This document shows positions 24,791-33,296 of a stretch of 64,000 nt of DNA, one piece after another. Numbering within the stretch: the stretch's first letter is position 1; the number at the start of each line of letters is the position of its first letter. The notes beneath the pieces were generated by a model. The model saw only the letters and a list, made by a program, of their open reading frames with translations, searched no databases and was not told where the DNA came from. Source of the stretch: Rikenellaceae bacterium (GTDB taxonomy: Bacteria; Bacteroidota; Bacteroidia; Bacteroidales; Rikenellaceae); assembly GCA_015059965.1 (NCBI GenBank), contig SUZM01000006.1:40066-104065 (forward strand), in the 5' to 3' direction. A program made the translations under genes and the position numbers.

Positions 24791-26146
24791 ATGGAAAAAC
24801 GTGGCAATTTTGCCGGTAAACTGAGTGCCGTATTGGTAGCGGCGGGCAGTGCCGTTGGCCTTGGAAACATCTGGCGCTTCCCCTCATTGGCGGCCGACAA
24901 CGGAGGTGGAGCCTTTCTGGTGATCTACCTGCTCTGTGTACTTTTGCTCGGTGTACCCTTGATTTGGGCGGAGTTCTCGGTGGGTCGCTCCACGCAGCTG
25001 GGTGCCGTGGGTGCCTATCGCAAGCTCAACAAACATTGGGGCTTTATCGGCTACTTTGGTGTGCTGGCCGCCTTCCTGCTTCTGGGCTTCTACTATGTCG
25101 TCTCGGGCTGGACGCTCGAATATTTCGTGGAGTCCGTGAACGGCAACCTCTCGAACTATTCGACCCCCGAGCAGTACCGCGCGGCATTTGAAAACTTCAA
25201 GACGGCGACCTGGAAGCCCCTGCTCTTTGCCTGGGCCTTTATCCTGATTACGCACTTTGTCATTGCGCAGGGCGTGCAGAAGGGAATCGAAAAGTTTTCT
25301 AACATTTTGATGCCCCTCTTGTTTGTCATCCTCCTTGTGATGGCCATCCACTCGGTGCTGATGCCCGGAAGTGGTGAGGGACTGAAGTTCTTCCTCAAGC
25401 CCGACTTCTCGGCCATCTCCGGTCGCACGGTGCTGATGGCTATGGGTCAGGCCTTCTTCTCGCTCTCGATCGGCATGGGTTGCATGGTGACCTACGCCTC
25501 CTATTTCAACCGCGACACCAACCTCAAGGCTACGGGCCTGCAGGTGACGATGCTCGACACGCTGGTCGCCTTTACGGCCGGTATCATCATCTTCCCCGCG
25601 GCCTTCAGCGTGGGAATCTTCAATGCCGGTGAGGCCCCCATGGCGGGCCCCGAGCTGATCTTCATCACCCTGCCGGCGATCTTCAATTCGCTGCCCTTGA
25701 GTATGCTCTGGTCGGCCATCTTCTTCCTGCTGATCATCGTGGCAGCCCTCACCTCCACCATCTCGATCCATGAGGTGGTGGCCGCCTACCTCAATGAGGA
25801 GTGGCAGATCAAACGCCGTTGGGCCAACTGGATCTCCACGGTCGGTATGTTCGTGGTGGCTACGCTGGCCTCGCTCTCGCTGGGCGTGCTGAACGACTGC
25901 CGGATCTTCGGTCTGACCTTCTTCGATCTGTTCGATTATGTGACGGCTAACCTGCTGCTGCCCGTTGGCGGCCTCTGCACCTCGATCTTTGTGGGCTGGG
26001 TGATGGAGAAGGCATTCCTGGATCGCGAGCTTACGAATGAAGGACGCCTCTCGGGCAAGATAGTCCCCGTGGTGCGCTTTATGTTGCGCTGGATCTGCCC
26101 GCTGATCGTCTTGGCCATCTTCCTCGACAGCCTGGGGATTATTTAA
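24791..26146 (+). CDS. neurotransmitter:sodium symporter family transporter
   Basis: A 451-residue protein with 11-12 membrane helices of the LeuT fold. Helix 1 has VLVAAGSAVGLGNIWRFPSLAADNGGGAF, with the sodium- and substrate-binding unwound segment. SVGRSTQLGAVGAYRKLNK, the helix 6 region (ALFSLSIGMG-like FFSLSIGMGCMVTYASYF) and a C-terminal LRWICPLIVLAIFL follow. It probably imports an amino acid with sodium; the substrate cannot be read from sequence. It follows folB by 46 bp. Confidence 0.92.
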   Translation: MEKRGNFAGKLSAVLVAAGSAVGLGNIWRFPSLAADNGGGAFLVIYLLCVLLLGVPLIWAEFSVGRSTQLGAVGAYRKLNKHWGFIGYFGVLAAFLLLGFYYVVSGWTLEYFVESVNGNLSNYSTPEQYRAAFENFKTATWKPLLFAWAFILITHFVIAQGVQKGIEKFSNILMPLLFVILLVMAIHSVLMPGSGEGLKFFLKPDFSAISGRTVLMAMGQAFFSLSIGMGCMVTYASYFNRDTNLKATGLQVTMLDTLVAFTAGIIIFPAAFSVGIFNAGEAPMAGPELIFITLPAIFNSLPLSMLWSAIFFLLIIVAALTSTISIHEVVAAYLNEEWQIKRRWANWISTVGMFVVATLASLSLGVLNDCRIFGLTFFDLFDYVTANLLLPVGGLCTSIFVGWVMEKAFLDRELTNEGRLSGKIVPVVRFMLRWICPLIVLAIFLDSLGII

Positions 26147-26242
26147 ATTAGGAGTTAGGAACCGCCGACAAGCCGAGCGCAGAGCCAAGCTGGCTTGAGC
26201 TATGCCGAGGCGCGAAGGTGTAAAAGCCGCTGAAAGCGGATT

Positions 26243-26267
26243 AATAAGGAATAAGGAATAAGGAATA
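26243..26267. repeat. AATAAGG heptad array
   Basis: Three AATAAGG units (26243-26263) then AATATTC: the same 7-bp period as the ATTGCTC and ATTCACA arrays, with ATTCCTT as the other strand. The intergenic stretch 26147-26458 holds no recognisable gene. Confidence 0.7.
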
Positions 26268-26294
26268 TTCTTGCTTAATTCATCCGAATAGAGA

Positions 26295-26328
26295 CCTCTG
26301 CCACGACGGCAGGGGACTCTGTTTTTTT
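26295..26328 (+). terminator. intrinsic terminator before clpB
   Basis: CCTCTGCC / GGCAGGGG stem (one G-T pair), then ACTCTG and a T7 run. It probably ends the dnaX-tyrS-folB-NSS region or the NSS gene alone. Confidence 0.75.
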
Positions 26329-26458
26329 GGCGCATGGCGGGTGACAAGAACTGAAAAGTTGGCGTAAGCGGGGTGCCAAAGGTTGTCAAAATTTCCTTTC
26401 GGGGTGCTGTGGCAAGAGTTTTGATTTTTTGAAGGTCAAAAACAAAACACAAAAGACT

Positions 26459-29056
26459 ATGCAAGTAAACACCTTAACCGTAAAGGCTCAGGAGGCGCTG
26501 CAGCAGGCGGCGACCCTGGCACGCAGTGGCGGACGGCAGGCCGTTGAGCCATTGCATCTGTTGGCTGTACTGATCCGTGAGGAGGATTCGCTCTCGACGT
26601 TTCTGCTTCAACGGGTAGGCGTTCGAGTAAAGGGTTTGCGCAGCGAGGTGGCCGCAAGCCTTGAAACCCTGCCCCGTGTCTCGGGTGGGGGCGATCCCTT
26701 CTTCTCCTCCGATATGACGCGCGTGATTCAGCGAGCCGTGGATTATACCTCGACCTTTGGCGATAAATACGCCTCGGTGGAGCATCTGCTTCTGGCCCTG
26801 GTGGCCGAGCGGGGCCAAGCCTCGGAACTCTTGAAGCAGCAGGGGGCGAGCGAAAAGGAGCTCTCGGAGGCGATCCGCACCTTCCGAAAGGGGGCCACGG
26901 TCGATTCGCAGACGACATCGCACGAGTTCAATGCTCTGGGCAAGTATGCCATCAACCTCAATGAGCAGGCGCGAAGCGGAAAGCTCGACCCCGTGATCGG
27001 CCGTGACGAGGAGATTCGCCGTGTGCTGCAGATCCTCTCGCGCCGCACGAAGAACAACCCGATTCTGGTTGGTGAGGCCGGAGTGGGCAAGACGGCTATT
27101 GCCGAGGGTATTGCCCACCGTATTGTGGATGGCGATGTGCCCGAGAACCTGAAGCAGAAGCAGATCTTCTCGCTCGACATGGGCGCCCTGATTGCCGGGG
27201 CGAAGTACCAGGGCGAGTTCGAGGAGCGCCTGAAGGCTGTGGTACAGGAGGTTACCGCCTCCGAGGGGGAGATTCTCCTCTTTATCGACGAGATCCATAC
27301 GCTGGTCGGCGCCGGGAAGTCATCGGGTGCAATGGATGCCGCCAACATCCTCAAGCCCGCCCTGGCTCGCGGTGAGCTGCGCACGATCGGTGCCACGACC
27401 CTGGATGAGTTTCAGAAGTATTTCGAGCAGGACAAGGCCCTGGAGCGCCGTTTCCAGAAGGTGATGGTTGATGAGCCGTCGCAGGAGGATGCCATCTCGA
27501 TCCTGCGCGGGCTGAAGGAGCGCTATGAGAGCCACCACCGGGTGCGTATCAAGGATGAGGCGATCGTCTCGGCCGTGGAGCTCTCGACCCGCTACATCAC
27601 CTCGCGCTATCTGCCCGATAAGGCGATCGACCTGATCGACGAGGCCGCTTCGCGCCTGCGCCTGGAGATGAACTCCGTGCCCGAGGAGATTGATGCCATG
27701 GATCGCCGTGTGCGCCAGCTGGAGATCGAGCGCGAGGCAATCCGTCGCGAGAACGATACGGAGCGGATCGACCGCCTCAGCCGCGAGATTGATGAGCTGC
27801 GTTCGCGTGAGTCGGCCTTGCGAGCCCGCTGGCAGAGTCAGCGCGATCTGCTGCACCGCATCCAAACCGACAAGGACGAGATCGAGCGGATGAAGATCGA
27901 GGCCCAGCAGGCCGAACGCCAGGGGGACTACGGTCGTGTGGCCGAGCTGCGCTACGGAAAGATTGTCGAGGCCCAGAGGCGCATCGAGGCCCTGCAGGAG
28001 GAGTTTCGTGCCGCTTCGGCCGAGGAGACGATGATTCGCGAGGAGGTCTCGGCCCAGGATATTGCCGAGGTGGTGTCGCGCTGGACGGGGATTCCCGTGA
28101 ACCGCATGCTCGCCTCGGAGCGCGAAAAACTCCTCAATTTGGAGCGTGAACTCCACAAACGTGTGGTGGGGCAGGACGAGGCGATCCGTGTCATCTCCGA
28201 TGCCGTGCGCCGTTCGCGTGCCGGGTTGAGTGATCCCCGCAAGCCCATCGGCTCGTTTATCTTCCTCGGCACCACGGGAGTCGGCAAGACCGAGCTGGCC
28301 AAGGCCCTCGCCGAGTTCCTGTTCAACGATGATGCGATGCTTACGCGTATCGATATGTCGGAGTACCAGGAGCGCCACAGCGTTTCGCGCCTTGTGGGAG
28401 CCCCTCCGGGCTATGTGGGCTACGATGAGGGGGGACAGCTTACCGAGGCCGTAAGGCGCAAGCCCTACTCGGTGGTGCTGCTCGACGAGATTGAGAAGGC
28501 TCATCCCGATGTCTTCAATATCCTGTTGCAGGTCCTGGACGACGGTCGCCTGACCGATAACAAGGGGCGCACGGTCGATTTCCGCAATACGATCATCATC
28601 ATGACCTCCAACATGGGCTCACAGCTGATCCAGGAGCGTTTCTCGGTGGCCTATGATGGGCAAAAGCTGCCCGAGGAGGTGGTCGATCAAACGCGTTCGG
28701 AGCTCCTGGAACTGCTCAAGCGACAGCTCAAACCCGAGTTCTTGAATCGTATTGACGAGGTGGTGATGTTCGAGCCCCTGACGCGCAGCGATATTGAGCA
28801 GATTGTCGATATCCAGATGCGACAAATTGCCCGCCTGCTTCGTGAAAACGGTATCGAACTGAGCTATACCGAGGCGGCTCGCCGATGCATCGCCGAGTTG
28901 GGCTACGACCCGCTCTTCGGAGCCCGTCCGGTGAAGCGCACCCTGCAGCGCGAGGTGGTGAACGAACTCTCCAAGCGCATCCTGGCCGGCGAGGTCGATC
29001 GCTCAAAGCCGATCCTGATCGATGCCGCAGCCGGTGAGGTGGTGATCAGAAATTAA
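26459..29056 (+). CDS. clpB: ClpB disaggregase
   Basis: An 865-residue Hsp100 chaperone. N domain (residues 1-145) with [16 protein letters not shown] and the repeat [16 protein letters not shown]-1 with Walker [14 protein letters not shown]. The coiled-coil M domain at about 395-525 is visible as long charged heptads ([32 protein letters not shown]). AAA-2 has Walker [19 protein letters not shown] and sensor-2 [13 protein letters not shown]. With DnaK it rescues aggregated proteins after heat stress. ATG at 26459 gives [11 protein letters not shown]; upstream frame codons lack a purpose. No clear heat-shock promoter or CIRCE element is seen. Confidence 0.97.
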   Translation: MQVNTLTVKAQEALQQAATLARSGGRQAVEPLHLLAVLIREEDSLSTFLLQRVGVRVKGLRSEVAASLETLPRVSGGGDPFFSSDMTRVIQRAVDYTSTFGDKYASVEHLLLALVAERGQASELLKQQGASEKELSEAIRTFRKGATVDSQTTSHEFNALGKYAINLNEQARSGKLDPVIGRDEEIRRVLQILSRRTKNNPILVGEAGVGKTAIAEGIAHRIVDGDVPENLKQKQIFSLDMGALIAGAKYQGEFEERLKAVVQEVTASEGEILLFIDEIHTLVGAGKSSGAMDAANILKPALARGELRTIGATTLDEFQKYFEQDKALERRFQKVMVDEPSQEDAISILRGLKERYESHHRVRIKDEAIVSAVELSTRYITSRYLPDKAIDLIDEAASRLRLEMNSVPEEIDAMDRRVRQLEIEREAIRRENDTERIDRLSREIDELRSRESALRARWQSQRDLLHRIQTDKDEIERMKIEAQQAERQGDYGRVAELRYGKIVEAQRRIEALQEEFRAASAEETMIREEVSAQDIAEVVSRWTGIPVNRMLASEREKLLNLERELHKRVVGQDEAIRVISDAVRRSRAGLSDPRKPIGSFIFLGTTGVGKTELAKALAEFLFNDDAMLTRIDMSEYQERHSVSRLVGAPPGYVGYDEGGQLTEAVRRKPYSVVLLDEIEKAHPDVFNILLQVLDDGRLTDNKGRTVDFRNTIIIMTSNMGSQLIQERFSVAYDGQKLPEEVVDQTRSELLELLKRQLKPEFLNRIDEVVMFEPLTRSDIEQIVDIQMRQIARLLRENGIELSYTEAARRCIAELGYDPLFGARPVKRTLQREVVNELSKRILAGEVDRSKPILIDAAAGEVVIRN

Positions 29057-29145
29057 TTCACGATTCACAATGCACGATTCGCAATTGTTGGGCTTGCGCA
29101 ACGAAATATCTGCAAAAGCAAGCAAGTAATTGTGAATCGTGCATT
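29055..29145. repeat. heptad-flanked core element, copy 1
   Basis: Heptads ATTCACG-ATTCACA-ATGCACG-ATTCGCA lead into GGGCTTGCGCAACGAAATAT. The other side returns through GCAAGCAAGTAATTGTGAATCGTGCATT, inverted heptads. It is a shortened member of the CGAAATATT family. Confidence 0.7.
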
Positions 29146-29157
29146 ACAACTGGTGCG

Positions 29158-29294
29158 ATAATTTTCACATCCTCTTTTCGGGAACAGTGCTCCCCGGCTT
29201 CTGTTTGAGGGTCTGCTTTTCGTGTAAACACGACAGCAGACCCTCAAACAAAAGCCCCACCTTTGGTGGCCTGAAAAGAGGATGTGAAAATTAT
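29158..29294. repeat. 137-bp cruciform, MITE-like
   Basis: Perfect 22-bp ends (29158-29179 and 29273-29294), perfect 16-bp inner arms TGTTTGAGGGTCTGCT (29202-29217 with 29235-29250), and an apical CGTGT/ACACG. Frames crossing it on both strands give mirror-like peptides and are not genes. Confidence 0.7.
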
Positions 29295-29339
29295 ATATTT
29301 CTGTTATTATCAATCTATTATAATAGATATATTGACATT

Positions 29340-29372
29340 CCCCCTAAATCCCCCTTTGAGAAAGGGGGACTT
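29340..29372. repeat. CCCCCTAAATCCCCC hairpin repeat
   Basis: CCCCCTAAATCCCCC, loop, GGGGGACTT, followed by a GTGGCGA/TCGCCAC hairpin. Same family as 12931-12990. Confidence 0.65.
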
Positions 29373-29441
29373 GTCGTGGCGATAACTCGCCACTCCTAAA
29401 GTACAAGACCGAAGGGTGAATCTTTAAAATTTTCAAATTAA

Positions 29442-29531
29442 AATTCACGATTTGCAATTATTGGGCTTGCGTACCGAAATATTTGTGGGGAATATCCGCA
29501 AAGGCAAGCAAGTAGTTGTGAATCGTGCATT
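29442..29531. repeat. heptad-flanked core element, copy 2
   Basis: ATTCACG-ATTTGCA-ATT, then TTGGGCTTGCGTACCGAAATATT..GGGGAATATCC, then AAGTAGTTGTGAATCGTGCATT in inverse orientation. It ends 5 bp before the radical SAM gene stop. Confidence 0.75.
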
Positions 29532-29536
29532 GTGTT

Positions 29537-30616
29537 CTACCGTACCAGCCGCTTGTAGTGGCATAGGAGCAGGTTGCTCTCGTTGTCGTAGAGGTGCATG
29601 CCGTTGCCCATGCAGTATCGGAACAGGGAACACTCGGCGCATTCGCCTTTGCGGGCCCATTCGCGGTTTCGGAAGGGCTCGAAGCGATTTTGCCATACCT
29701 CCCAGAAGTTGTCGCGGTAGATGTTCCCCTGGTGGAAGTTTGAGCGGATGGAGGTGCAGCCCGAGATAGCGCCGTCGATGCGGATCGAGGCGATCGAGAC
29801 CCCGGCCTGGCAGTTGTAGAAGTGGTCGCGCACCTCGGCCTCGTAGCCTCCCAGGAAGCCTTCGCACCCATACGAAACCTTGATCTTGCCGGCTTTGCGC
29901 TCGCGGGCGATGAACTCCATCAGGCGGGTAAACTCCTCGTCGGAGAGTTGCAGGCGCGGATCCTCTGCGGCACGTCCCACGGGGAAGATCGTGAAGAGTC
30001 GCCAGGCCTTGATGCCGTGTGCGAGGAGCAGGTCGCGGAACTCCTCGAGGCGTGGCAGCAGCTGCGGTGTGACGCAGGTAACCACGTCGAAGGCTATGGA
30101 GGGTTCGGCCGCTGCGCGTGTGGCGGCGGCGAGGGCCCGTTCGTAGCTCTGCTCATGGCGACGGATGTAGAAGTGCTCCTCCGCAAAGCCATCCAGAGAG
30201 ATGGTCATCGTGTGCAGTCCTGCGCGCAGAAGGCTCTCGAAGCGGCGCTCGTCCAGCGCCAGTCCGTTTGTGACCATGCCCCAGGGATATTCGCGGCGGT
30301 AGAGGGCCAGGCCGATCTTTTCGAGGTCTTTGCGCATCAGCACCTCCCCTCCCGAGAGGATCACCAGCAGGCGGTGGGGGTTCACATGCGGAGTGATCTC
30401 GTTGTCGAGCACGCGGAAGAACTCTTCGGCCGGCATATCGGGTTGCAGGGCCTCGGCGCGGCAGTCGCTTCCGCAGTGGCGGCACTGAAGGTTGCAGCGC
30501 AGCGTACACTCCCAAAAGAGGGTGCGCAGCTCATGTTTTTCTACTCTCTCGGCGTGTAGGCGGGAGAAGAGCTCCAGGGCAAGCCGTCTTCGTATTCCTA
30601 ATCGCTTTCCCATCAC
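29537..30616 (-). CDS. radical SAM/SPASM enzyme of the rSAM/lipoprotein system
   Basis: A 359-residue enzyme. The 4Fe-4S motif is CNLQCRHC (Cys41, Cys45, Cys48), preceded by WECTLR. A TIM-barrel core follows with ILSGGEVLMRKD and MVTNG blocks. The C-terminal SPASM region carries multiple Cys (YNCQAGVSIASIRIDG, SGCTS, GECAECSLFRYCMGNG, LLLCHYK) for auxiliary clusters. It matches TIGR04133-type enzymes, which occur next to exported lipoproteins in Bacteroidota and whose reaction is unknown. Its ATG overlaps the stop of the upstream lipoprotein gene by 4 bp, giving translational coupling. Last gene of a three-gene operon. Confidence 0.9.
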   Translation of the reverse strand: MMGKRLGIRRRLALELFSRLHAERVEKHELRTLFWECTLRCNLQCRHCGSDCRAEALQPDMPAEEFFRVLDNEITPHVNPHRLLVILSGGEVLMRKDLEKIGLALYRREYPWGMVTNGLALDERRFESLLRAGLHTMTISLDGFAEEHFYIRRHEQSYERALAAATRAAAEPSIAFDVVTCVTPQLLPRLEEFRDLLLAHGIKAWRLFTIFPVGRAAEDPRLQLSDEEFTRLMEFIARERKAGKIKVSYGCEGFLGGYEAEVRDHFYNCQAGVSIASIRIDGAISGCTSIRSNFHQGNIYRDNFWEVWQNRFEPFRNREWARKGECAECSLFRYCMGNGMHLYDNESNLLLCHYKRLVR

Positions 30617-31068
30617 TCCGTCGTTCGTTTTAAGGTTACCGTCACCTCCTCGGCTACAAAATCATCCGCTTCGGGGGTCGAGGTCTCTTCGTGGAGGGTC
30701 AGCGCGACGGTTGCCTCCTCGAAACTGCCGTTGGCCGGGCCATCCACATCCGCGAAGTGCAGGGTGTGCGGATTGCCCTCGGGGCGTACTTCTATCACAC
30801 GTTCAAAGGCAAAGTCTCCTTCGGTGTCGGTGGCGGTATGCTCTCCGCCTCTGGTGGTTACCGAGATGTAGGGGATGGGGTTGCCATCCGTATCGACCAC
30901 CTTGCCTTTGACCGAGAATATCTCGTAGGTTTCGATCGGTGCGGGGCCATACTCCGGCATCGGCGGTGGATCGGGGATCGGACATCCATACTCATCGGTT
31001 TGGCTGCAAGAGCAGACGGTGGCGAATCCCAACAGGGAGATCAGTCGCCGGTAGAAATTGGTCTTCAT
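30613..31068 (-). CDS. radical SAM-associated lipoprotein, short
   Basis: A 151-residue lipoprotein. Signal with SLLGFATVCSC (lipobox Cys19). Two EYG motifs follow at residues 26-28 (EYGCP) and 39-41 (EYGPAP). A carboxypeptidase-regulatory-like beta domain begins IFSVKGKVVDTDGNPIPYI and includes TATDTEGDFAFE. The LLGFA..C signal and YG-P motif mark the lipoprotein family (TIGR04134-like) paired with the neighbouring radical SAM enzyme. It may be substrate or partner of that enzyme; this is inference. Confidence 0.85.
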   Translation of the reverse strand: MKTNFYRRLISLLGFATVCSCSQTDEYGCPIPDPPPMPEYGPAPIETYEIFSVKGKVVDTDGNPIPYISVTTRGGEHTATDTEGDFAFERVIEVRPEGNPHTLHFADVDGPANGSFEEATVALTLHEETSTPEADDFVAEEVTVTLKRTTE

Positions 31069-31115
31069 AATGCATCTGGGGGTTAATGGTTCAACATCGG
31101 GTGATTGACTCTTCG

Positions 31116-31973
31116 TTACTGCTTGTCGGCGGCCGCCTCCTTACGCGAGAAGGGGATGTAGGGGGTGCCATACTCCGCCATCGATTGCTCTTCGAGCATG
31201 ACGAGTACCTCCTCGGCCGTGAAGTATCGGTCGTCCGAAGGGTTGGGAGCAAAGGCCACCTCGACAGCCTCGCTCATGAACCAGCCGCCGTTCTGCTCCT
31301 GGTCGATATCCTCAAAGCGGATTGTCAATGTTGGGCGGCTCTCCCCCTCGATTACAATTCCCGAGAGGCAGAATGTGCCATCCGCCTTGCTTTTGGTGGT
31401 GTGTGCTTCGTCGTAGGAGACAAGAATCCCGGCAATGGGTGCATTCTCCTTGTTTACGATCTGTCCACTGATGTTGTAGCGGGCGGGTGTGGCCTCCGAG
31501 ATGCGCTCCATTTCGATTACCAGCCCCTCCAACTTGTAGCCTCCGACGCACCAACCGCTTGTATCGACATCGGGATCCGTCTCCAGGGTGATCGGGACCT
31601 CGGTATAGGGGTAGAGGTTGTTAAGCTCCCGGTCGGTGTCTGTGATGCGCAGCACTCCCTCGATGCGCCCCTCCTCGGTTCCGTGCAGGCTGTTTGTGAG
31701 CTGAAGGTCAAACTCCCCCTCCCAGTTTGTCAGAGTGGAAACCGACGTCGGGTAGTAGGGGTCGTAAGGGTTGGGAATGGCTACATTGACGGCCAGGCTG
31801 CGGATTCCCGACTGATGCCCGGCATCCACAATCCGGCCCTTGACCGAAAAGGTTACATAGGGCGTACCGTACTCGGCCGACGGTTCCTCTCTTTGGGATT
31901 CATTCTCCTCATCACTGCACGCGGATGCAAATCCCAGCAGGGATAAAATCATCCAAATCCATCGGTTTTTCAT
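31116..31973 (-). CDS. radical SAM-associated lipoprotein, two-domain
   Basis: A 285-residue lipoprotein. Signal LSLLGFASACS (Cys19), EYGTPY at residues 34-39, first beta domain VTFSVKGRIVDAGH..., second domain ARYNISGQIVNKENAPIAG at about 160-250. The EYGTPY motif appears again at 267-272, close to the C terminus, as EYGTPYIPFSRK. It looks like an internal duplication in which the third unit kept only the motif. First gene of the operon, 47 bp ahead of the short lipoprotein. Confidence 0.82.
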   Translation of the reverse strand: MKNRWIWMILSLLGFASACSDEENESQREEPSAEYGTPYVTFSVKGRIVDAGHQSGIRSLAVNVAIPNPYDPYYPTSVSTLTNWEGEFDLQLTNSLHGTEEGRIEGVLRITDTDRELNNLYPYTEVPITLETDPDVDTSGWCVGGYKLEGLVIEMERISEATPARYNISGQIVNKENAPIAGILVSYDEAHTTKSKADGTFCLSGIVIEGESRPTLTIRFEDIDQEQNGGWFMSEAVEVAFAPNPSDDRYFTAEEVLVMLEEQSMAEYGTPYIPFSRKEAAADKQ

Positions 31974-32123
31974 AAGGCGTAAATTTTTGGTTCTACATTT
32001 TTGGGGCGATTCGCCTCGGCGGGTCTACCTATATTATATTAGGTCGATGCCGGCTCCTCGTCGCGCTCTTTTGCTCTCGTCGCGGCTCTCCGTTTGGTCC
32101 GAAAAAAGAGCTTTCCGTTTCTA

Positions 32124-32155
32124 CAAATTTACGCAGAATAAGAGAAGCCTCCAAA
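32124..32155 (-). promoter_or_regulatory. promoter of the lipoprotein/radical SAM operon
   Basis: Minus strand TTTG (32155-32152), 20-nt spacer, TAAATTTG (32131-32124). The leader is about 145 nt. Nearby AAATCTTACAGAGC occurs twice (about 32168 and 32236). Otherwise 31974-32333 holds no gene. Confidence 0.75.
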
Positions 32156-32278
32156 TTTTTGGCAAGAATAAATCTTACAGAGCCGCCAAAATTGGATTTG
32201 ATTATCAGTGAGTTACAAGGATGTGCCGAGAAAAAATCTTACAGAGCTCCGGCGGCTGAAAAAAGCGGCAGAAAAAAA

Positions 32279-32302
32279 GTCCGAAAATGGCCATTTTCGG
32301 AC
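32279..32302 (-). terminator. terminator of the manC-murF-hydrolase operon
   Basis: Perfect 24-bp palindrome GTCCGAAAATGG / CCATTTTCGGAC, followed on the minus strand by T7. Confidence 0.88.
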
Positions 32303-32333
32303 TGAGTTGCGATTCGGGGTGCAGCGGGGGCGA

Positions 32334-33284
32334 TCAGTGGCTTCGGATGAAGTTCAGGATCGCCTCACAAAGACCCGCGGTCAAGGGGAGGGAGGGGTTC
32401 ATGTAGGCATCCAACTGCTCTTTGGTGCTCTTGCCCTCGGTATCCTTCAGCGTGTGGGCCATCTGCTCGAAGATGAGCAGTTCGGCCGTTGGGCAGGCCT
32501 CCTTGAGCGAGCGGGCGTTGGCCGCTGAGACCTGGGTGTCACGTCCGCCCCCGATGATGAGCAACGGGCATTGCAGTTCGCGAACCAGCACACAAGGGTC
32601 GTAGGACATCCATTCGTGGTAGTAGCCGTTCAGGTAGGTCGGAAAGAGCGAGGCGAGGCTTTGGGGGACCTCTTCGGGCACCTCGCCGCGCTTCAGCGTG
32701 TCGATGATGCGGCAGGCTCGGGCATAGAGGGTGTAGTCCACGGCTAACAACTGACCGGCCAGCTGCACCTTCAGAATCTGGTCGATAGGGTAGGCGGCCC
32801 CGCATAGGGAGACCACCCCCTGAACCCGGCTGTTGCGCACGGCCACGATCTCGGCCAGCAGGGCCCCCTCGCTATGGCCGATCAGGAAGATGTGCCGGTA
32901 GCCCCGCCCGGCGAGCTCCTCCACCCACCGCTCCGCATCGTCGGCAAAGTGGCTGAAGCGGGCATCCGCGAGCAGCTCCTCGGGATGGTGGTAGGGGCTG
33001 GCGGCAATGCCGCGCTTGTCGTAGCTCAGGGTGGCAACCCCACCTCGGGCAAGCTCTTTTGCCAGGAGGGCATAGGCCTGGGTCTGAATCCCCGCCGGAG
33101 AGTTGCCGTAGCGATCCGTGGGACCTGAGCCGGCGATCAGCACCACCGCTGTGTCGGTGGGGGTGTCGGGACTCCAAAGCGTACCGCGCAGGGTGCCCCA
33201 TGCGGCCTCGAGGGCCACCGGCTCCTCGCCGGCCATCAGCGCGGCGGGAAGCAGCATCAGCAGGAGGATCAGGACTCTTTTCAT
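32334..33284 (-). CDS. secreted alpha/beta-hydrolase
   Basis: A 316-residue serine hydrolase with signal peptide (MKRVLILLLMLLPAALMAGE). The nucleophile elbow is GHSEG (Ser138), the oxyanion-hole strand VVLIAGSGPTDRYGN, the acid probably in LLIIGGGRDTQVS and the His in MAHTLKD. It resembles exported esterases or peptidases of the BAAT/dienelactone group; the substrate is unknown. It follows murF by 12 bp as third gene of the operon, so a cell-wall or exopolysaccharide-related ester is conceivable. Confidence 0.85.
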   Translation of the reverse strand: MKRVLILLLMLLPAALMAGEEPVALEAAWGTLRGTLWSPDTPTDTAVVLIAGSGPTDRYGNSPAGIQTQAYALLAKELARGGVATLSYDKRGIAASPYHHPEELLADARFSHFADDAERWVEELAGRGYRHIFLIGHSEGALLAEIVAVRNSRVQGVVSLCGAAYPIDQILKVQLAGQLLAVDYTLYARACRIIDTLKRGEVPEEVPQSLASLFPTYLNGYYHEWMSYDPCVLVRELQCPLLIIGGGRDTQVSAANARSLKEACPTAELLIFEQMAHTLKDTEGKSTKEQLDAYMNPSLPLTAGLCEAILNFIRSH

Positions 33285-33296
33285 GGCAGGGGGAGG

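Noticed and set aside
23227..24900. Long antisense frame over tyrS and folB
   Set aside because: Crosses two well-supported genes; composition typical of a shadow frame.
29065..29399. Overlapping short frames on both strands with similar peptides
   Set aside because: The similarity arises because both read through the same 137-bp palindrome; no start context or homologous domain.
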